The notes beneath the pieces were generated by a model. That model was not told the origin of the DNA. It ran no database searches and saw nothing but the letters and a program-made list of their open reading frames with translations. From Theristus sp. LFF4_11 (Eukaryota > Nematoda > Chromadorea > Monhysterida > Xyalidae), in the NCBI GenBank assembly GCA_030248135.1, contig JASANC010002097.1, positions 31,530 to 95,529 on the forward strand: DNA of 64,000 nucleotides, given 5' to 3'. Position 1 is the stretch's first letter. Each line of letters begins with the position of its first letter. Made by a program: the position numbers and the translations under genes. Shown here piece by piece: positions 37,373 through 49,754 of the stretch.

Positions 37373-38565
37373 TCATTTCAACCAACCAATCAAAGCTTGA
37401 GGCCCACGAACATAATTGCTTGTGTCCACTTGTCCAATGGCTTGACTGGAACTGATTTGTTGTTGCCGAACGGAGCCAGGAGGACGTTTGGCGCCACAGT
37501 AAATGATATTGATTTTGCGAATGTCATTCTTGCTCAGTCTTCCATTCCATGCACCGTACAAGCGATACCGCTCGTCTTTGGACATCAGAATTGGATGCGT
37601 TCGGAAAAAACAATCAGAGCTTGTCGAAAAACCGCCTTCAGTGAATCAAAACATTGTTAACAAAGAAATTGTCGAAAAAAAAACAGTAAAAAGTTAGGAA
37701 AACATCTACTTGTTGACTGAGAATGCAAATTCGCCAAGTTGCATAATCGATCGATAATCGTAGGGCAGGTTAGCGTGATGGATGGATGGACTCGAGTATT
37801 TCTGCAGGTGTTGCTTCGCACCTTTATGAACGTCATGGATTTGTTTTAAAGTTCCGTTTAAAAATAAACCAGTATTCAACCATCAGCAATCACATCATCA
37901 CCAATTTATCTATAGTTGAGTCCATGACCAAACAGACACCGTTATCGCTACGACAAGTGGATTTGGAATTCGAACGTTCAACCGCTCAAACAACCCACCT
38001 AAATTGTCATTAACCAGCAAATATTCGTCCCGGTCGACACGACTGTGTTCGTGAAGAAATCCAAGAGCGTGCATGAGCAGGTGCAGTGCCACGCCAACGT
38101 CACTGACACACAGCGACACCTGCTGCACACCGCCTTGGTAGCCAACGTGCGAGGAACAACTGGAAAGCAAAACAAACACTCGTTTTTTTGTTTAAAGAAA
38201 CGACGAAATGCCATTCTGTTTGTTACCCATTTTTTGCAACAACGACCTTCAACTGATCCTCGTGGCCGTTGTCAGGCGTGGGAAATTGCAGACACGTGTG
38301 CCGCTGCAGTTGCGCGCGAGCTTTGCGAATCGTTTGCAGTCGTCGGTAATCTTATTAAAAACTTTTCTTTGTAATCAACAGAATTTGGGTAAAACTGTGA
38401 AACTTTAAAACTGTAGCAACCATGCGAACCAGAGTGAACGCGTCGGTCGAATGCCATCGGGATCGTTGACGACGGCCAACGGCGAAATGCAGCAGACAGT
38501 TGGCGGGCTGCATATTTGTGGTCAACACCGGCTATGTCGCCTTCGAACAAACCTGCAATTTGCAA
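37373..38565 (-). CDS. Astacin-family metalloprotease homologue, catalytic Glu missing
   Basis: The exon at 38.55-38.40 kb has the propeptide-type FEGDI motif and RRWPSSTIPMAF, the start of a mature astacin domain. The exon at 38.14-37.99 kb has HLLMHALGFLHEHSRVDRDEY, the zinc signature. The three zinc histidines are present, but the general-base Glu after the first His is Leu. The exon near 37.78-37.71 kb has LPYDYRSIMQLGEFAF, the Met-turn, with the usual HY after SIM replaced by QL. The last exon (37.63-37.37 kb) has LSKNDIRKINIIYC, the astacin C-terminal motif, followed by a Gln-rich tail. The reading frame is intact at these sites, so I infer an inactive protease homologue. At least one internal exon was not located. 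Confidence 0.7.
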
Positions 38566-38898
38566 TTATAAAATACGAAAAAACTACAAATGAAACGTGA
38601 GACAGTTAAGGGGCAGTCTTTAGTCAATTCTTGTGAGTTATACCTGTTCCACTCTCTAATGGTCGGCGATTCAACAAACTGCTTGTTACACATTGGCACG
38701 CAACAACAAACACAAGCAACAACATGCTCCATTGCGTCAAGGATGAATGCAACGGATCGAAAACATGGATTTGCATATTTATTGTGTGCAGCTTCAACAA
38801 ACTTGTTTTCCAGAATTAGAGCACAAGAAGCACATTTGACTGCCCTCTACATTGTATGCGTCACACTTCATGTTGGCTTCACATGTACATTCTTGATG

Positions 38899-40493
38899 TA
38901 CAGGGTGATTGAAAAGACATCAAAATAAGTGCTGTTTTGCCTTGACTGCCCGGCTTCTTTGCCGTAGCTGTGTGGGCGTGGCCAAGTTTTCTGCCTTGAT
39001 TGCGTGACCAGGCTTTTTTGCCTAAACTGTGTGGCCAAGTTTTAACTGCGTGGTCAGGCCTTGACTGCGTGACATGCGTTTTTGCCACGTAGCCGGGATT
39101 TTTTTTTGACTGCGTGGGTCAGGCTTCCTTACGTTGACTATGTGACCAGGCTTTTTGGTTTGGGTTTTTTGATCAGGGTTTTTTGTCTTCATTGGGTGGT
39201 CAAGCTTTTTTTGCCTTGACTGAGTGGGCCAGGCTTTCTTGCCTTGACTGAGTGGGCCAAACTTTTTTGTCTTGACTGAGTGGACCAGGCATTTTGCCTT
39301 AACTGAGTGGGCCAGGTTTTTATGCCTTGACTGAGTGGGCCAGGCTTTCTTGCCTTAACTGAGTGGGCCAGGCTTTCTTGCCTTAACTGAGTGGGCCAGG
39401 CTTTCTTGCCTAGACTGAGTGGGCCAGGCTTTTTCCCTTGACTGAGTGGACCAGGCTTTCTTGCCTTGACTGAGTGGGCCAGGCTTTTTTTCCTTGACTG
39501 AGTGGGCCAAGCTTTCTTGCCTTGACTGAGTGGGCCAGGCTTTCTTGCCTTAACTGAGTGGGCCAGGCCTTCTTGCCTTGACTGAGTGGAACAGGCTTTT
39601 TTCCCCTGACTGAGTGGGCCAGGCTGTCTTGCCTTAACTGAGTGGGCCAGGCTTTCTTGCCTTGACTGAGTGGGCCAGGCATTTTGCCTTAACTGAGTGG
39701 GCCAGGCTTTCTTGCCTTAACTGAGTGGGCCAGGCTTTCTTGCCTTAACTGAGTGGGCCAGGCTTTCTTGCCTTGACTGAGTGGGCCAGGCTTTTTTCCT
39801 TGACTGAGTGGGCCAGGCTTTCTTGCCTTGACTGAGTGGGCCAGGCTTTCTTGCCTTGACTGAGTGGGCCAGGCTTTCTTGCCTTGACTGAATGGGTCAG
39901 GTCTTCTTGCTTTGACTAACTGGGTCAGGCTTTCTTGCCTGGGCTGAGTGGGCCAGGCTTTCTTGCTTTGACTAAGTGGGCCAGGCTTTTTTGCCTTGAC
40001 TGAGTGGGCCAGGCTTTCTTGCCTTGACTGAGTGGGCCAGGCTTTTTTGACCTTGACTGAGTGGGCCAGGCTTTTTTGACCTTGACTGAGTGGGCCAGGC
40101 TTTCTTGCCTTGACTGAGTGGGCCAGGCTTTTTTGACCTTAACTGAGTGGGCCAGGCTTTTTTGACCTTGACTGAGTGGGCCAGGCTTTCTTGCCTTGAC
40201 TAAGTGGGCCAGGCTTTCTTGCTTTGACTGCGTGGGCCAGGCTTTTTTGCCTTGACTGCGTGGCCAGGCATTTTGCTTTCATTGCGTGACAAAGCTTTTC
40301 TGCTTTGACTGCATTGCGTGGGCAGGCATTTTTGTGCTGATACGGTGGGTAATCCAATAAGCGAAATTTATTTTACCTCAACTGCAGTGACCGCCAAACA
40401 GAGCAGTCTTTTTGCCTCGTTAAAAAATCTATTTTTTGTGTTTTTGGTTTAGAATACCAATCGTCATTTTTAAACATTTTCTGATCACCCTGT
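38899..40493. mobile_element. Possible MITE carrying the satellite array
   Basis: CAGGGTGATTGAAAA at 38899 and TTTTCTGATCACCCTG ending at 40493 are imperfect inverted ends of the same CAGGGTG type as other elements here, and TA precedes the left end. The array fills almost all of the interior. End similarity is short, so this is tentative. Confidence 0.35.
38936..40345. repeat. 28-bp tandem repeat array, about 1.4 kb
   Basis: The unit is GGGCCAGGCTTTCTTGCCTTGACTGAGT-like (given in two parts: GGGCCAGGCTTTCTTG, then CCTTGACTGAGT). Units are near-identical from about 39200 to 40250 and degenerate at both edges. Because 28 is not a multiple of three, reading frames rotate, and the apparent minus-strand proteins across it are artefacts. 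Confidence 0.9.
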
Positions 40494-41201
40494 TGTGTTT
40501 GTTTTCTGATAAGAGCAGTTTGTTGTTGCACAGAATTTTTTTTTATTGGAACGGTAAACATCCGCTCTGCATTGCAATTTCCAGGGGCTCACAAAACCTA
40601 AATTGTCTGTTCTTTTTCTCCCAAACTTGGTCAAGAGATGTCGCACTGAATGTCACCCACACTGAAATACGTACATCGCTTTCTTTGCTGAGATTACTTG
40701 TCCAAAATTTCTCAACAAACCGTTTTTTCGCAAGTTACATTTAAATTTGACGTAAAAAATTGAGACAATCACATGCGCATTCCACACCAAACTACAGGAA
40801 ACAAAGTAAGCTAGCTATAACTCACTGAACAAGAAAATCGGTTCACGGTGATGGGGTTTCTTGAAATTGTGGGAATCGATTGTTGACAATAATAAGTCTG
40901 GATTGGTGAAAGCAAAAATAAATAATTCAGAAACTGGTTGACACAAAAAAATGCAATGCTTAACTCAACTAGAAAAAACTTTTAAAAAGACATTGTTTCC
41001 GAGCGCTGGGCGTGTTTTACGAGCTGCTGCTATATGACCATAGGTTAGTGTGATTTGGTCTTCATTTTGTTTGAAGAGTAGCAGCGCTCAGTGTTCAATT
41101 GAACCTTGAGATTAAATTCGTTTTCGACAACACCCACAATAACAAACAAGCGCACAAAACCAAGCCAAGCCAAGTCAAAACAGAACGAACGAAAGAAAAA
41201 A
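40494..41201. other. Non-coding; upstream of the tail-anchored protein gene
   Basis: No gene was seen. It presumably includes the promoter of the gene starting at 41202. Confidence 0.4.
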
Positions 41202-42155
41202 ATGATGCAACCGATCAGCGCGCCGCTGGAGCACAACGGTGAGCATCTTTTTGTGCGACTGCTGCGTGCCGGCGGACGCCACAAGATCGCAGCAACGCTG
41301 GTCTACCAGTTGAACAACCCGAACATGCGCACGTCTGATGTGATCAACCTTGGTGGACTGAGGCCGTCGGAGGCGCAAACGTTCGCAGTCCGCCAGGCGC
41401 TGTGGTCTGTTCGACAACGCAGACTCAGACAACGAATCGGTAAAACACAAATGTTTTAATTCTGCTTGAACGTCTTCTAAAATCACAACAGCCAAGTCTG
41501 ACTCAGCAGTTCGAAGTCGCTTCGCTTTTGTTCACACCACATGGGAAAATGATCAAGCGATTACCACATAAATCGTATCCCAAACCAGATTTCAACGCAA
41601 ACTATTTCACAACAATAACACTGTCTCTCTCAAGATATTTGCAAATGTCTCAGGCCAGCAACGAACTGCGCCGTGTCTGCTGTTTTTAGTCGAAACTACA
41701 GTCATTGCGGATGCCCTCCTCCACGCCTTGCAAGCACGACATTTCCAATGCTGCAGGTGGCATAGTTTTTTATACACTCAGTGATAAATCTAATAAAGCT
41801 CCACCGTTTTGCAATTGAACCTTGAACGTACACATTGCATTTCAGACATCCAGTGCGAACGCCACCAAGCATCGTTGTGTTGCTCGTTCGCAGCAGTGTA
41901 TTAACGCTAAATGACCACAATCACTTTCTCTCATCAGCGATCGATCGATACAGACCGCTGTTTCGAACAACCGCTGCCTCGTCACAACACAGTGCCGAGC
42001 GCCGGTTTCAGAACGCTTTTGTGCAACGCAACATTGATCCGTACGTCGTATTTCGCGTTCTGTTTTGGTCAGCCGCACTGGTGGGCGTCATCGCCGCTGT
42101 GCTCATAGCGACGTACAATGATCTGCCTCAAAAAACTGATTACGTGGGAAAATAA
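41202..42155 (+). CDS. Small C-terminally anchored membrane protein, family unknown
   Basis: Three exons (41202-41439, 41690-41756, 41846-42155) join in phase to 204 codons plus stop, with good GT-AG sites. The protein is soluble for about 165 residues, with a basic segment (RQRRLRQRI). It then has one hydrophobic helix near the C-terminus (FWSAALVGVIAAVLIATY) and a short hydrophilic tail. This layout suggests a tail-anchored membrane protein. An AATAAA-type signal overlaps the end (about 42151). I do not recognise the family. Confidence 0.6.
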
Positions 42156-43693
42156 AAAATAGATAATTTTGGTCATTTTTGAGACAAATGCACATTACTG
42201 TTCAAGGGAGAGAAAAAAGTTGTGCAGCTTGTAATCGATCGAACACGTATAAAATAAGTTAATTGACTGAACGGAAATCAATTTATTGATTACAAACATA
42301 AAATTATTGCCACTACCTAGGTGCAGTGTTTGATTTCAGAAAACATGAATGTCGGAACTGAATTTTGCTTGCCACTATTGTTGTAATTGTGAAATTCAAC
42401 GAAATGTGGCGTGAATTTTTTTGCGGGTGGTTAGAGTTTTGCGTATGTTACATGCATTCCATTATAGTTTAAAGAGAATGACGTAAATACATTTGCGCTG
42501 GACATGATTTTGCTTACTTATCTGATTGCATCATATTTCTACCCCCATTAAAAATATGTCGAGTGAGTTTTATTTTTGAAAAAGATGAGAAAAAGCAACA
42601 ATACATACGACAGTATGTTTAACTGAACAAACAAAAGTGCCTTACCAGAAAAATCTGTGGTCTTAACTCTCAAATGGCATGCAAAACAAACGGGTGTTTT
42701 CAATTTTTGTGTTTTGTATGGTTTCTTATATTGCGCTTTTGAGTAAGTAAGAAAAAGTTAGGTGCAACTTGGTTTGACTTGCAACCACCGATTACGCCAT
42801 ACACCTATCGTCATGTACCGAATTGTATCAAGTAAACCGGAGGTGTGTTTAATATTGGCTAAAATTTAATTGTACTTGATGCAAACTTGAACTCGTTAAT
42901 TTAATTTTTTGCTGATTGCAGTTGTTTCTGTAGCTACATTGTAGCTGCGACCATATACTCCAAACATATGACCATGTCAAGTTGTTATTGCAAAAAAAAA
43001 ATACGACAACGTCATGTTTTTTTGTTAGCTTGAGTGACTAGCAGTTCTCCTGCTTAAAAATCGAATAACGCACAAGGTTTCTAATGTTTCTAACTTAGTA
43101 TTTCTAACCCACGAGGGTGACAATGAAAAGTTTAGGAACTTTCTAATGAAAGAGCCCGTTTTGCTGTTGATCATACTTATATTTAGATACCATGTTCCAT
43201 TAGAACAAAACGAACATTTGTTTGGAGCAACCAGCAGATCAGGTGTAAAGATGTCTAAATTATAGGGAATCAGCTGATTGGTTGAGATTACGGTATGCAT
43301 GCTTTCTGTCCAAACCAAACTTCGCCCCCACAGCAGTGCCTGCAATCTTAGTATTATACAGAGACAACAAAATGTCAATTTGCAAATTGAACTTTCAGCC
43401 GATGAAACTTTTCCCTCCCACATACATGTATTGGAGCTATCGTTTGATGAAAATCATTCAATAGATCGTATGGCTATCTTTTTTCCTGTGCCTAAAGGGA
43501 GACTTTTTCTGTTTGTTTGTAAACCGCTTGGTACTTTTATGACGCGTGATACGCTCCAGGAGGTTCAAAAATCAGTACCCGTTCATTTGATCTGGACAAT
43601 TAACCAAACAAATAATTAAAAGGCGATCATTTTACTGCCCATTTGTTACGATCACTATTTCGCTCATGTTTCCATGCCAGCAGTATTATCTAT
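42156..43693. other. Non-coding, no gene seen
   Basis: AT-rich. A fragment near 43265-43330 (ATCAGCTGATTGGTTGAGAT) resembles parts of the hairpin element just downstream. Confidence 0.4.
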
Positions 43694-43859
43694 AGTCTAA
43701 CTCAATAACATATCCAACTAGCTGATTGGTTGGTGATCGTGATGCATGCATCCTGTGCAAAAAACAAACTCCGACGCTCCACAGCAATGCCTGCACAGAA
43801 TGCATGTATAACGTGATCATCAACCAATCAGCTAGTTGGATATGTTACTGAGTTAGACT
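43694..43859. mobile_element. Short hairpin element, 166 bp
   Basis: The arms (43694-43751 and 43802-43859) are almost fully complementary. The left begins AGTCTAACTCAATAACATAT and the right ends with the inverted copy ATGTTACTGAGTTAGACT. The arms include CAACCAATCAGCTAG. No coding capacity; probably a tiny foldback MITE. Confidence 0.6.
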
Positions 43860-44829
43860 GTTCAAACAAAAAACATACATGAGAATCTATTTCATGACCG
43901 CTGCTATGAAATTTGCGTATGATAAGCTTCGCTACATTACCATTTCCCAATGTTTTGACAAACCTGCACCTTTATGGTGAACCGAGTTTATTTTTCATGC
44001 GCGTGTGTGTGTGGTGTTGCAGTTGTTGCGTTTGCGTCATGTGCTTTGGTTCCCACGCAAGTAACCGGCAACTCATTAAAAAAACTGAATTGACCGTGAG
44101 GATCGTTTCACAAGCACTTTTTTAGTTTTTTTACTCATGTGATTATCGTGGAAAAAAATATAAATCTATTTTTTTGATCACCTACCTTAAGTTATTACTA
44201 TTGTCAAATTTCATATTGCATCATTTTCTCACATTTAGAACAACTTGCATGTGCGCTACCCACGCAAATAACTGCGCTTTTTATACAATTTCATTGCGAT
44301 TGCTTGGTGTCTCCGCCTTGCCATGGCCACGTCGCCGTTTTTATGAACGGAAAATGAATTGATGCATTGTTTAGCACTTTTATAATGCTTGAATCTTTCA
44401 CGTTGGGTGCCTACGGCACGGTTAGCTGATAACTACAATTATTATTTTTGAGTGGATTTTCGCTTTTTGACCAGTGCCCACGATCCGGACTAAAAATGCA
44501 TTGATTTTGATTTTGAGCTGCTTTAACCGACTGTTGTTGATTTACCATTGAAATGATCGTTCATTTTCAAAGCACTCGTATCCGCTGATGCTTCTACTTT
44601 TTGAAAATCACAGCATTTTCAGTTTTTAAGCCATGCTTTTTGTCAAGCAAAATGCTATTGCTAATTTTAATGCTATCGATTCAATCATGACCTGATTTAG
44701 TCACCATAGCACTCATTACTGTGCATTTTATGATAATTAACGCTGTTTCAGCATTATTCAGAGCCACAGACAAATATTTTTTCTCAACTTGCTAATTATT
44801 TTGATAAGAACCGCTGTTTTTTTTTAATT
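43860..44829. other. Non-coding, no gene seen
   Basis: No gene or clear repeat was recognised. Confidence 0.4.
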
Positions 44830-45240
44830 CAGCGTAATATTCTTTGATCTGCAAGCAACAGTAGCAACACAATCATAACTGCATTGCCATTCAAAATATG
44901 AAAAACAATCTTTTTTTAATCAGTAACAAACAACTGCCATTTAAAGTATCATGATAAACTCTGATTTATTACATGTACCTTCTTCAATGTCGCTCAATCG
45001 TTGTTTCATTCTTTTTTAATCAGCTGTATTTCACTGTCATTCCCGTTTAAAAAGTATCAAAAAACAATGTTCTTTGATCAGCGACAGTTAACAGCCATTC
45101 CCGCTCAAAGTATCAAAAATCAGTTTTGTTTGGTTAGCTTTTCAATGTCGTCAAATGTCATTCAACTGCCATTCCTGCTCAAAAAGATTAAAAAAAAACA
45201 ATGTCGTTTGATCTGCAACAATCAACCGATACCGGTTTAA
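44830..45240. repeat. Degenerate tandem repeat, unit roughly 70-100 bp
   Basis: Loose repeats of a unit containing CTGCCATTC, CTCAAAGTATCAAAAA and TTTGATCAGCAACA recur at least four times. Spacing is irregular, indicating an old array. Confidence 0.4.
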
Positions 45241-48199
45241 GTTTTTGTTTCAGTTTAAGATACGGTTTTAGAATGGCAATCGGTTTCAGTCACCTGTCAT
45301 TTATACATTTGTACATAACTAAAACTGAAACTTTCAACCTGCCCGAAATATTGGAAAATATGAACTGGTGATATCCGATCACACGGCTCTTAGTGTACAA
45401 ATGCATATCTCATACCTTTAAGGAAGTGCCGGAAACAAACGATTTTGATCGAATAATCGAATCGAGGAGTTTAAAGCAAATTTGAGCGACAGGCGAAAAT
45501 TTTTTGTGTGGATGAGACGTGGGAACAAGAAAAAACAGAACCCCTCTTCAAAAAAATAGTTGCATAAACTGATACAAAGCAGTCAGTTTCGTACAGCTCT
45601 TGAAAACAATTACAACAATCTATCGTACACTAATCTTTTCGAAAATTGAATTTTTAAATTTCAAATTAAAATTCATACACAGTGGCCACTCCTGATTAGT
45701 TTCCAATTGGGGTTGGATTTCTGCATATAACGTGCATAGTATACAGTACTGTAAACGATGTGTACCACAGCAAATCGACCCAACAAAATTAATAAATAAT
45801 ATTTCAAGAATAGCTAATTTAATAATCTTTTACTTCGCTATTAGTTATGTGGGGAGGAATACAGTGTTGCGTGGAGGAGAAGCTTATTGATTCTAGCCGT
45901 CGTCGTGTCCACATCGTGCTCAATCAAGGCTGAACGTGAGGTTCAAGGAAACTTTCAAAACAAAAACTGTTACATAGTACACAGTTTTAGTTCACAGTAG
46001 TATCATGCCACAAACTAGTCAGCACTTAAAGAATCAACGTTAGTAGTGGTACTTCCGCAAAGAAACGTAAGCCAGGAATGTCGTTATTAATCGTTATCAC
46101 GATATCAAGCACAGATTTTTCTTTCTGGACGTGCGTTCAAGCGTCTGCGTTGGAAACACTAGCATCAGACAACATAATTTATTAGCTATTGTTTGCTGTT
46201 TGAACATAATTCATCTTTTTTCAAGATGCTAATGGACGAAATTAACATTCGCAGTGCCAGACAGACGCAACATACATAGATCACACAATTAAGATTTAGC
46301 AGACATATGATATGTTACCATCTATACGAAATGGTCGATTAACCATGGCAGCTTTTTTTCAGAGTGAAAGGAGCGCGCTAAATTTGAATAAAAGAAAAAA
46401 AGATGTTCGGAAACCCAATTGAGTGTCAAATTTGACACGTTTTTTCAACTGATTGATTGTTCGTGCTATTCTGTTCATTCTTTCTCCCTTGCACAAATGA
46501 TTGGGAATTATTGGCCTTCTTAAAAAAAGACCATCCTTGTCTGCGACAGAATACGCCTTGCTGGAGAAAACAAGTACTGCCTTATTTAATTCGGCCATAC
46601 TGTACCTGGTTTACGAATGTGTCATTGTTATATTTAGGTAGCTCGAAAATGCCTCAGACTAAACTCGTGATTCCACTACTACAAACAAATGCGATTTCGG
46701 TAGCAAGCAACCATGAAATCAATATCAATTAGCGTAGTCAGGAACGAACAGTGCACATGTGGAGTAGCCTGTTTCGCTCAACTTGCAGCATAATTTTGAA
46801 TGAATTTCATTCATTCAGTCATTTAACAGAATGTATCAATTCATTCACAATTTTCACCGGTATTTTTTTGCTCAATCATTTATTTGTACTGGTTACGTAG
46901 CCTGTTCTGCTTTCGGCACCCGACGCCAGAACCAGAATCACCCTTTCTTTGGCTAAAAAAAGACAGACAATCACAAACACAAACGCAAGGGATACCATAC
47001 CCATTCTTCCTCAGTTCCGTCTATTCGTGCTCAACTAATCGTTCTATGCTAGTCACTGCAAAACATCACTGATTAAAGTTAAAAATAGCATCCCTTTACT
47101 TCCCCCACGTCGTCTAACTTACATTTTATATGGCAAACAATCGAGTTTTAAATTGTTTTCTTTCGGTAATGCAAGCGTGTTCTCTTTCCATCATTACAAA
47201 AGACTTTACGCATGGCTTACACACTGTCGATAGATTGTTTCTGATGAAGGTTAAAAACGTCACTTTTCTTTTAGATCTAATAAAGCGACAACCAAGAATA
47301 AAACTACTGAAATATTGCACGCGCGCTATTTTTATAACGCATGAAAGTTCATGAATCTGTACAAGTGACCGCATGCTTGCTATTGCAGATCTGGTGCGGT
47401 GTGTATTTTTGGCCCATCTTCACTAAAATGTTTTTTTTTAAATACCAAGATGTAATTAACAAAAAAGTACCAACCGTCTTTTCTCTTTTCAATCTGCTAA
47501 AAATCCATGATCGCATAGGTAGCGGAAAATCAGCTCAATACCGAGTTAACCAAACAATTGAATATACAGGCATATACCCTACCCGCCCACGCATTTCTGG
47601 TTCTATGATCATGATCCAATATCTTAACTTAAAATTTTGACAGGTCAGCTCAAATTTAATTTTGTACACGCGGTATGTACTACAAGACATGGAGTTCCAA
47701 GGTGCAAAAAGCTGTTTTTCTCAACCGATAATGACACCTTCTGTGTAATCTTATCTTAACAGACAGTCTTTCGTTAAAATTAAAAAGTATCATGATTCCT
47801 ACAGGAAACTTTACTTACTAATCATGTTTAGTTCGTTTTCTCGTTCTTTTTTCAGTGATGTTAAAGCTCACAAAACAATGTTGATTTCAATTGAACTGCT
47901 GTTCAAGTTACACTCGATGAAATTGCTTCTCATGTAACCTTTTTCAATTCAGATTAGCTGGCGAACGATGCGAATGCGTTTGATGACAAAAGAATGATGA
48001 CCAGATACACCAGCTTATTTCTTAATTTAATATTGCTATGCTTATTGATTGGTACGCTTCTTTCTTGGTCAACACACGCCGCAACATTCTTTGGATCTGC
48101 TGGTGTGGATGATGGTAACGATATTTGTTTTCAACACTTGATCACAACTTTTAAAATTTTTGAAAACCAAAAATTGCACATACAGACAAGTCTTGAAAG
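45241..48199. other. Non-coding; no supported gene
   Basis: An 88-codon plus-strand frame at 47994 begins with a signal-peptide-like hydrophobic stretch (LFLNLILLCLLIGTLL). It runs into the following minisatellite and has no other support. Confidence 0.35.
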
Positions 48200-48490
48200 A
48201 CAGCAGGTAGTATGGCAGCAAATAGTCTGTGAATGCAGGGCAGTTTATGACAACAGATAGTCTATGAATGCAGGGTAGTTTATGACAGTAGGAGACCTAT
48301 AACAGCAGGTAGCCTATAACACAACTACTCTATGTCAACAGGTAGTCTAAGACAGCAGATAGTCTATGAATGCAGGGTAGTTTAGAACAGTCGGTAACCT
48401 ATGACAGCAGGTTGCCTATGGCAGCAGATAGTCTATGAATGCAGGGTAGTTTATGAAAGTCGTATGAATGCGGGGTAGTCTATAACAGAC
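48200..48490. repeat. Minisatellite, AGTCTATGA(ATGCAGGGT)-type units
   Basis: Irregular repeats of GCAGATAGTCTATGAATGCAGGGTAGTTTATGACA (shown in pieces: GCAGATAGTCTATGA, then ATGCAGGGTAGTTTATGACA). About ten partial units are present. Confidence 0.6.
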
Positions 48491-49754
48491 CTGCACGGGA
48501 GCCTGGTATGCCTGTTCCGAGGCCTATCCAGTAACAGTCATGACGGTCGGTCGGAACAGGCATCATCTACCAGGTTACTCCAAATTTGGAGCGGTCAGTC
48601 GAACAAATCATCCATTTTTCATCAACCTGATTTCAAATGAGTAGTCTGATGAGCGTGGGTAATGAAAAAAAAACGCTGCAAAAAACGATCTACAGCGACC
48701 ATATAAACAGTTGATATCACCTACCACCAGGCTACCTTTTTGGCCGGCTTGGCTACCTACCAAGTACAGGCATGAAAATGGCTCCCGTGCACCTCTGGTC
48801 CATAACACCGGCGGTCTGTCATCACAGCCCACTAAACCTCCGCAGCTGTTTTACTAAGAAAACAACAAAACTAGCACTTACATATTGATTTGCACAGCGG
48901 TCGTCTATACGACAACAACAACGACAACACAGAAGCCGAACATCAAAAGACTGTCACCAGAGGACATCGCACACTTCGTGGAGTTCTGCAAGTTTTACGC
49001 GTCCCACCTAGACGAGACATACAAGGAAGCTTGCGCCAAGCTTGTTCAACGATTTGACGGGGATCAAGACCGTGAAACGGTGATTTGATTTTGATTAAAA
49101 AGCTAGCGGTGAGAATTGACTGCAGTGGCAGAAATGAAATCTTGAAAAATGCAAACATATGTGTGCGATGGCGATTCTTGCGTCTTGAACATAAACATTA
49201 TTAACACTTGAATGAAATATCTGCATGTTCGGTCAAAACATTGTCAGAAAAGCAAGCAACCAGTGTCACCAACCACGGCGAGTATAAAAACAGCTTCCGT
49301 TCGGCCACGCAAAATAACAATAGCATGGCGTTTCTCGTTGAATTGGGGTGCTGCGTGTCAGGTATTGGCTCTGAATGCTGGCACTGTCGAGTCTGTGGAG
49401 TACGAGATGATCAAACTTGCAGCGAGTTCTCGGGCCAGTCTTTCGGCTTGGCGGTGAAAACTCGTTATATGCTGATATGAACAAATCTGATCTGGAAAAA
49501 TTGTGCAAGCCCGATCGCACCAAGTCCGATCGAAATTCAGTGATGAATAAAAATGTCAAGATTTCTTCAAACTTACAGCCGCCTGGCCCAGTGGAATGTC
49601 CTCCTCGTAGCGCACAAAGTACGTGTCTTGCGCGAAACAGTACATTTCTACGAACTGAAACAGGAAATCGCGGTTTAACACATCATCGGTGGATTTTGGA
49701 TCGATTATGTTGTTTTTTTTGTACTAGTGTGAACATCAAAATGCAAGCAAGCTA
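48491..49754. other. Possible coding fragments, unassigned
   Basis: Plus-strand frames at about 48930-49075 (LSPEDIAHFVEFCKFYASHL) and 49230-49457 (ITIAWRFSLNWGAACQVLAL) have protein-like composition and could be exons of one gene. A minus-strand segment at 49660-49577 (FVEMYCFAQDTYFVRYEED) also looks coding. No family was recognised, and none is secure enough to model. Confidence 0.25.

Noticed and set aside
38936..40345. CRISPR-like array
   Set aside because: Head-to-tail units without unique spacers in an animal genome: a satellite.
39410..40357. Repetitive minus-strand peptides across the satellite
   Set aside because: The 28-bp unit is not a multiple of three and frames are interrupted at random; these are artefacts of the tandem repeat.
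47994..48260. Secreted protein starting with a signal peptide
   Set aside because: Only the hydrophobic start supports it; the rest runs into a minisatellite with no stop-to-gene context.
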